A stretch of 8,729 nt of DNA, from positions 1-8,729 of the forward strand of contig DATGOL010000086.1 of assembly GCA_035306065.1 (NCBI GenBank), in the 5' to 3' direction. Below are positions 5,427-8,729 of the stretch, piece after piece. The stretch's first letter is position 1; each line of letters begins with the position of its first letter. The notes under the pieces were generated by a model. The model did no database searches. It was not told the DNA's origin and saw only the letters and a program-made list of their open reading frames with translations. The DNA comes from JBBQHX01 sp035306065 (GTDB lineage: Bacteria; Gemmatimonadota; Gemmatimonadetes; Gemmatimonadales; Gemmatimonadaceae). The position numbers were made by a program, and so were the translations under genes.

Positions 5427-6473
5427 TTGCGTGTGTCGGTTGTGGTACCGTGCAGGAACGAAGCCAGGCACATCCGCGCATGTCTCGACTCAATTCTCGC
5501 GACTGACTATCCGCTGGATCAGTTGGAGATTCTGGTGGCGGACGGCGCGAGTGATGACGGCACGCGTGAAATACTGAACGAATTCCAGAGCGCTCACGGC
5601 GGTGGCGAGTCCGGCCCGGTATTCCGGATCCTGGACAACCCGCGCCGCATTACTCCGTGCGGGTTGAACGCAGCCATCCCTGCCGCACGAGGCGACGTGA
5701 TCGTTCGGATGGATGCGCACGCCACCTATCCGCCCGACTACATCCCGGTTCTTGTGAGCGCGCTCGAGGAGACGGGCGTTGCAATCGTCGGTGCCCGCAT
5801 CGAAACGGTGCCTGCGGACGACGGGGCAGTCGCGCGCGCAATAGCCACCGGGATGTCCCACCCGTTCGGTGTTGGTCCCAGCCGCTTCAGAATCGGTACC
5901 GCGGAGCGACGGCTGGTGGATCATCTGCCGTTCTTTGCCTGCCGCAGCGAACTGTTTCGCCAGGCAGGACTCTTCGACGAGGAACTCGTGCGCAACCAGG
6001 ATGGCGAATTCAGCTCACGCGTGAGGCGGGCGGGCGGCGAGATCATGCTCATACCCAACGCGGTCGCGAGCTATTTCGCGCGCGACTCCATACGCCGGCT
6101 TGGTCGCACGCTATTTCAATACGGCTACTACAAGCCGCTGACCGCACGAAAGATCGGGCGAGTGATGACCGCTCGCCAGCTGGTTCCACCGCTCTTCGTA
6201 CTGGCGCTCGCCACGCTCTCAGTGCTGCAGTTCTTCTGGGTGCCAGCCGCGGTGTCCCTGGCAGCGTGCATAGGGCTGTACCTGCTGGCGGTACTTGCAT
6301 TCAGCGTGCTGTCCCTTCGCAGCCTTCCAGCGCGTGCGGCCGCAGTGCTGCCGGTAGTGTTTCCCGTTATGCACCTCTGCTACGGATACGGATACCTCAA
6401 GCGTCTCGTCGAGTTTGCCGTTCGCCCTTCCGGCGCGACCATGGACGCGGTCAGCATGCCGCTCTCCCGATGA
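5427..6473 (+). CDS. Family 2 glycosyltransferase with C-terminal membrane helices (ExoA-like)
   Basis: A protein of 348 residues with a TTG start. The GT-A core opens with VSVVVPCRNEARHIRACLDSI (3-23), followed by EILVADGASDDGTREIL (34-50), RITPCGLNAAIPAARGDVIV (74-93) and the metal/nucleotide-binding acidic motif in RMDAHATYPPDYI (94-106, D96). FFACRSELFRQAGLFDEEL (169-187) and NQDGEFSSRVRRAGG (190-204) match the acceptor and catalytic region of GT2 enzymes. Residues about 252-322 hold two to three hydrophobic segments that anchor the enzyme in the inner membrane, as in ExoA of succinoglycan synthesis. It probably extends a lipid-linked repeat unit on the cytoplasmic face; donor and acceptor are unknown. 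It heads the second operon and its stop overlaps the next ATG by 4 nt (ATGA, 6470-6473). Confidence 0.88.
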   Translation: MRVSVVVPCRNEARHIRACLDSILATDYPLDQLEILVADGASDDGTREILNEFQSAHGGGESGPVFRILDNPRRITPCGLNAAIPAARGDVIVRMDAHATYPPDYIPVLVSALEETGVAIVGARIETVPADDGAVARAIATGMSHPFGVGPSRFRIGTAERRLVDHLPFFACRSELFRQAGLFDEELVRNQDGEFSSRVRRAGGEIMLIPNAVASYFARDSIRRLGRTLFQYGYYKPLTARKIGRVMTARQLVPPLFVLALATLSVLQFFWVPAAVSLAACIGLYLLAVLAFSVLSLRSLPARAAAVLPVVFPVMHLCYGYGYLKRLVEFAVRPSGATMDAVSMPLSR

Positions 6474-7291
6474 TCGTACCACCTGCCGAGGCCAGGGCGG
6501 CCAACATGGCACAGCATGCAACGCTCGGCTACCACGAGGTTACAGAGCAGCCGCTCACGTCAGGCTTCGTGCGCCGAGGCGCAGCTCGATTCACGCTTAC
6601 GCCTGCTGCGTTCGCATCGCAACTGGATGCGATACTGGCCGGGAAGCAGCTGCCGCGGCTCGTCACCGAACTGGATCCGGGCCGCGCAGGAAGGCACCTG
6701 TTGCTCTCGTTCGATGACGGGGGGCGAAGTGCAATGCACAGTGCGCACGAACTCGAGCGTCGAGGGTGGAGAGCACACTTCTTCATCATCACATCAAGGA
6801 TCGGGGAGCGCACCTTCCTGGCAGAGAATGACATACGCCAGCTGCATGCGATGGGTCATGTAGTAGGCAGTCACTCACACACTCACCCGAACATCATCCG
6901 CGAACTGCAGCCCGATCAGATTCTCCGCGAATGGCAGGAGAGTACAGATCGGCTGGAGCAGTTGCTTGGGGCACCCTGCCAGACGGGGGCAGTACCCGGA
7001 GGACACACGTCCGCTGCTGTTGAGATGGCGGCAGCTGAGTCTGGGCTGAGACACCTGTTCACCTGCACTCCCACCCTGCGATCAAGGATGGTGGGGGACT
7101 GTCGGGTGTACGGGCGGGTGCTCGTAAGGCGGGAAATGTCAACGCACACGGTAGCGAACCTGGCATGCTTCCGCGGCTGGGAGCGGCAGTTCCTTGTAAG
7201 ACGCAGCAAGGATGTGCTCAGAAGTGGCATGCCATGGCTGTTCCGCGCATGGACCGGCCGAATGGCAGAGGAAGTAACACCGGGAGGCTGA
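6470..7291 (+). CDS. Polysaccharide deacetylase (NodB homology, CE4)
   Basis: A protein of 273 residues. NodB motif 1 is LLLSFDDGG (77-85; D82 and D83, catalytic base and metal ligand). Motif 2 is GSHSHTHP (133-140; H135 and H139, metal ligands). The motif 3 region is GAVPGG (173-178), the arginine-less version known from shorter family members, and a hydrophobic segment follows (LRHLFTCTPT, 193-202). The family removes N-acetyl groups from glycans using a divalent metal. There is no signal peptide, so a cytoplasmic site acting on a lipid-linked intermediate or nucleotide sugar is likely, though unproven. ATG 6470 overlaps the GT2 stop (ATGA), suggesting coupling. ATG 6506 is an alternative, preceded by AGGG (6494-6497), and would give MAQHATLGYHEV as the N-terminus, close to the usual beginning of the fold. 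Confidence 0.87.
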   Translation: MIVPPAEARAANMAQHATLGYHEVTEQPLTSGFVRRGAARFTLTPAAFASQLDAILAGKQLPRLVTELDPGRAGRHLLLSFDDGGRSAMHSAHELERRGWRAHFFIITSRIGERTFLAENDIRQLHAMGHVVGSHSHTHPNIIRELQPDQILREWQESTDRLEQLLGAPCQTGAVPGGHTSAAVEMAAAESGLRHLFTCTPTLRSRMVGDCRVYGRVLVRREMSTHTVANLACFRGWERQFLVRRSKDVLRSGMPWLFRAWTGRMAEEVTPGG

Positions 7292-7297
7292 AGTATC

Positions 7298-7325
7298 CGC
7301 TGCCGCACGATGTAGCGCGGCAGCG
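7298..7325 (+). other. 9-bp perfect stem-loop between deacetylase and phosphotransferase genes
   Basis: CGCTGCCGC (7298-7306) and GCGGCAGCG (7317-7325) enclose a 10-nt loop, 6 nt after the deacetylase stop. No U-run follows, so it is not a standard terminator. It might tune processing or readthrough within the operon, or be chance structure inside coding sequence if the next gene starts upstream. Confidence 0.45.
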
Positions 7326-7365
7326 AGACTCGCTGGAATGCAAGCGCAGGTTTGAGCAACTGCGT

Positions 7366-8729
7366 ATGGACGAAACGAGCATGGATCTGCCACAGAAGCC
7401 CGAAACGGATCTCGATCTTACAGCGCCGCCGAGCATCAGGCACGACAACCAGAACACGTCACCATTTGTCAGGAACATCGGCGAGCGGACGGAGTCCTGG
7501 ATTGACGACGTGCAGTCGCCGCTTCCCGTGCATCGGGAACCGGGGGTTCTGCCCGGCTCACTCATCGATCGCAGCTCGCCAGACAGTACTCGCGTCCGGC
7601 GGGACGAAGGCACGCCGGAAGGAAACCTACGCCGCCACGTTCTCCGAGCCGCCTTACGTATCGCCACCTTGCTCGCAACCGACCTGGCTGCGTTCGGAGT
7701 GGTGCTCGCCAGCATGCGCATAATCGGGCTCGACTGGGTTCGAACTTCCGCAACCAGCGGGGTAGGCTACCTGCTCAATCCCGAGGGGGTAAAGCCGTTC
7801 ATTCTGGCACTTGCAGTCGGACTCGCTGCAAGCGGCAGCTACGGCTTTGGGGACAAGCGGCGTGACGGGGGCCGCATTTTCGTGGGGTGCGCGCTTGCCG
7901 CGTGCATCTTCTCCTGGAGGCAACTGTGGGAGTCTCCACAGCTCGTCGGGCTGGAGTTGCTGCTCCTCGTAGTTACACTCGGCTCGGTGCTCGTGGTGGC
8001 TCGTTACGTTCTCGATCGCCTGATACGACGCCGTCGCGCACGTACCCGCATTGCCGCACGGGCGGTACTCGTGGGTAGTCCGGCTGATTGCGTCAGGGTC
8101 TACACCGAGCATCTCGTTAACGAGAACGACTTCATGGTTCTCGGGTTCGTGGATGCCAGCAATGGCCCCGCCACTCCTGAAGCGCTGGGAAGGGAGCGGG
8201 ACCTGGACAGCCTTCTGCGGGACAATGGCGCAGATACCGTGATACTCTGCGGGTCTCCGGGCGCCTCGTGCATCGAGCGCGTGGTTCGCGCGGCAACGGT
8301 GGAAGGCTGCGAGCTTCTCGCGGTTACACACGCGTTCGATGTGCCGGGTGTGCGTCCCGCAATCGTGTGGCGTCGCGGGCGGCCCCTGCTGGAACTGCGT
8401 ACGGAAGCCAGACGCGGGCAGGAGCTGCTCGTCAAGCGCGTGTTCGACATCGTCGCGTCATCAATACTGCTCGTTCTCCTTTCCCCGTTGCTCGCTGCGG
8501 CGGCAATTGCCATCCGGCTGGAGAGCCCGGGGCCGATCATCTTCGGGCACCTGCGTGCAGGCAAGCATGGCAATTTTTTCAGGTGCCTCAAGTTCCGGTC
8601 GATGTATCCGGATGCGGAGGCGAGGCTGCATTCGGACCCCCAACTGTATGAGCAGTATCTGCAGAACGACTTCAAGCTGCCGCCGGACGCTGACCCGCGC
8701 ATAACGCGCACGGGTCGCTTCCTGAGGCG
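7366..8729 (+). CDS. Polyprenyl-phosphate sugar phosphotransferase (WbaP/ExoY-like initiating enzyme), 3' partial
   Basis: The frame from ATG 7366 stays open to the window end, giving 454 residues without a stop. Residues 1-90 are polar and probably disordered. Four hydrophobic segments follow (about 94-116, 142-160, 170-184, 193-214), then a basic stretch (RLIRRRRARTR, 218-228) and a nucleotide-binding-like domain (AVLVGSPADCVRVY 233-246 to about 345). The catalytic bacterial sugar transferase domain starts with VKRVFDIVASSILLVLLSPLL (356-376), then LESPGPIIF (385-393), LKFRSMYPDAEARL (408-421) and DPRITRTGRFLR (443-454). The family moves a sugar-1-phosphate from a nucleotide sugar to undecaprenyl phosphate, the first step of repeat-unit synthesis. 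The usual QERVG before KFRSM reads HLRAG here, keeping Arg and Gly. The start is uncertain: no good ribosome site precedes 7366, and in-frame ATGs at 7234, 7249 and 7381 are possible. About the last 50 residues are missing. Confidence 0.9.
   Translation, partial: MDETSMDLPQKPETDLDLTAPPSIRHDNQNTSPFVRNIGERTESWIDDVQSPLPVHREPGVLPGSLIDRSSPDSTRVRRDEGTPEGNLRRHVLRAALRIATLLATDLAAFGVVLASMRIIGLDWVRTSATSGVGYLLNPEGVKPFILALAVGLAASGSYGFGDKRRDGGRIFVGCALAACIFSWRQLWESPQLVGLELLLLVVTLGSVLVVARYVLDRLIRRRRARTRIAARAVLVGSPADCVRVYTEHLVNENDFMVLGFVDASNGPATPEALGRERDLDSLLRDNGADTVILCGSPGASCIERVVRAATVEGCELLAVTHAFDVPGVRPAIVWRRGRPLLELRTEARRGQELLVKRVFDIVASSILLVLLSPLLAAAAIAIRLESPGPIIFGHLRAGKHGNFFRCLKFRSMYPDAEARLHSDPQLYEQYLQNDFKLPPDADPRITRTGRFLR

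Noticed and set aside
4872..5577. Small open frames in the intergenic region (for example 4872-5102, 5129-5506, 5230-5577)
   Set aside because: No recognisable domains or suitable composition; they overlap RNA elements or the GT2 start and look like chance readings in GC-rich DNA.
5657..6469. Long upstream extension of the deacetylase frame through the GT2 gene
   Set aside because: The extension is Arg-rich shadow translation of the GT2 coding sequence; the deacetylase fold begins only after 6470.
2508..8729. Exosortase/PEP-CTERM locus, suggested by FemAB-like, deacetylase and phosphotransferase families
   Set aside because: No exosortase is in the window and the only secreted protein ends in GAYQYR without a PEP motif, membrane segment and basic tail; the neighbouring genes could still change this.
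1..8729. CRISPR array, insertion sequence or phage genes
   Set aside because: No regularly spaced direct repeats, transposase or phage-type coding sequence was seen on either strand.

Overview
The window is a high-GC bacterial polysaccharide locus with seven protein-coding genes, two of them cut by the window ends. The style fits Gemmatimonadota (formerly Gemmatimonadetes): a lipoprotein with a CADPATAP-like mature start, a BIG2 domain, GTG and TTG starts, and a densely packed glycosyltransferase cluster. That placement is an inference from general resemblance; there is no rRNA or other marker gene here.

Layout, left to right. A plus-strand operon end (1-2398) holds the C-terminus of a membrane protein, probably an O-antigen ligase or polymerase, then a FemAB-like GNAT acyltransferase, then a GT4 glycosyltransferase. 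These are joined by a 4-nt ATGA overlap and a 23-nt (or longer) overlap. A strong hairpin at 2424-2459 separates this operon from the convergent minus-strand gene at 2508-4790. That gene encodes a large lipoprotein with a jelly-roll domain, an acidic linker, a BIG2 domain and a right-handed beta-helix. A second plus-strand operon (5427 to the window end) encodes an ExoA-like GT2 glycosyltransferase, a polysaccharide deacetylase, and a polyprenyl-phosphate sugar phosphotransferase that runs off the end. The last gene has no stop codon inside the window.

The main find is in the 636-nt gap between the divergent genes. On the minus strand, directly upstream of the lipoprotein, lies an RNA with the hallmarks of a cyclic di-GMP-I (GEMM) riboswitch: a GGGCAAA segment, a CCGGT-GAAA-ACCGG tetraloop hairpin, the GACGCAAAGC core and a second long arm. 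It ends about 28 nt before the GTG start, close to the Shine-Dalgarno site. The rest of the gap contains an 82-nt imperfect inverted repeat and, next to the GT2 start, a cluster of stem-loops that could be a structured leader.

Putative logic: the phosphotransferase loads the first sugar on undecaprenyl phosphate, GT2 and GT4 enzymes extend the repeat unit, the deacetylase and the GNAT enzyme may modify it, and the ligase/polymerase assembles it. The beta-helix lipoprotein may bind, cut or epimerise the exported polymer, with its synthesis tied to c-di-GMP, the usual biofilm second messenger. Everything beyond the motif matches is inference.
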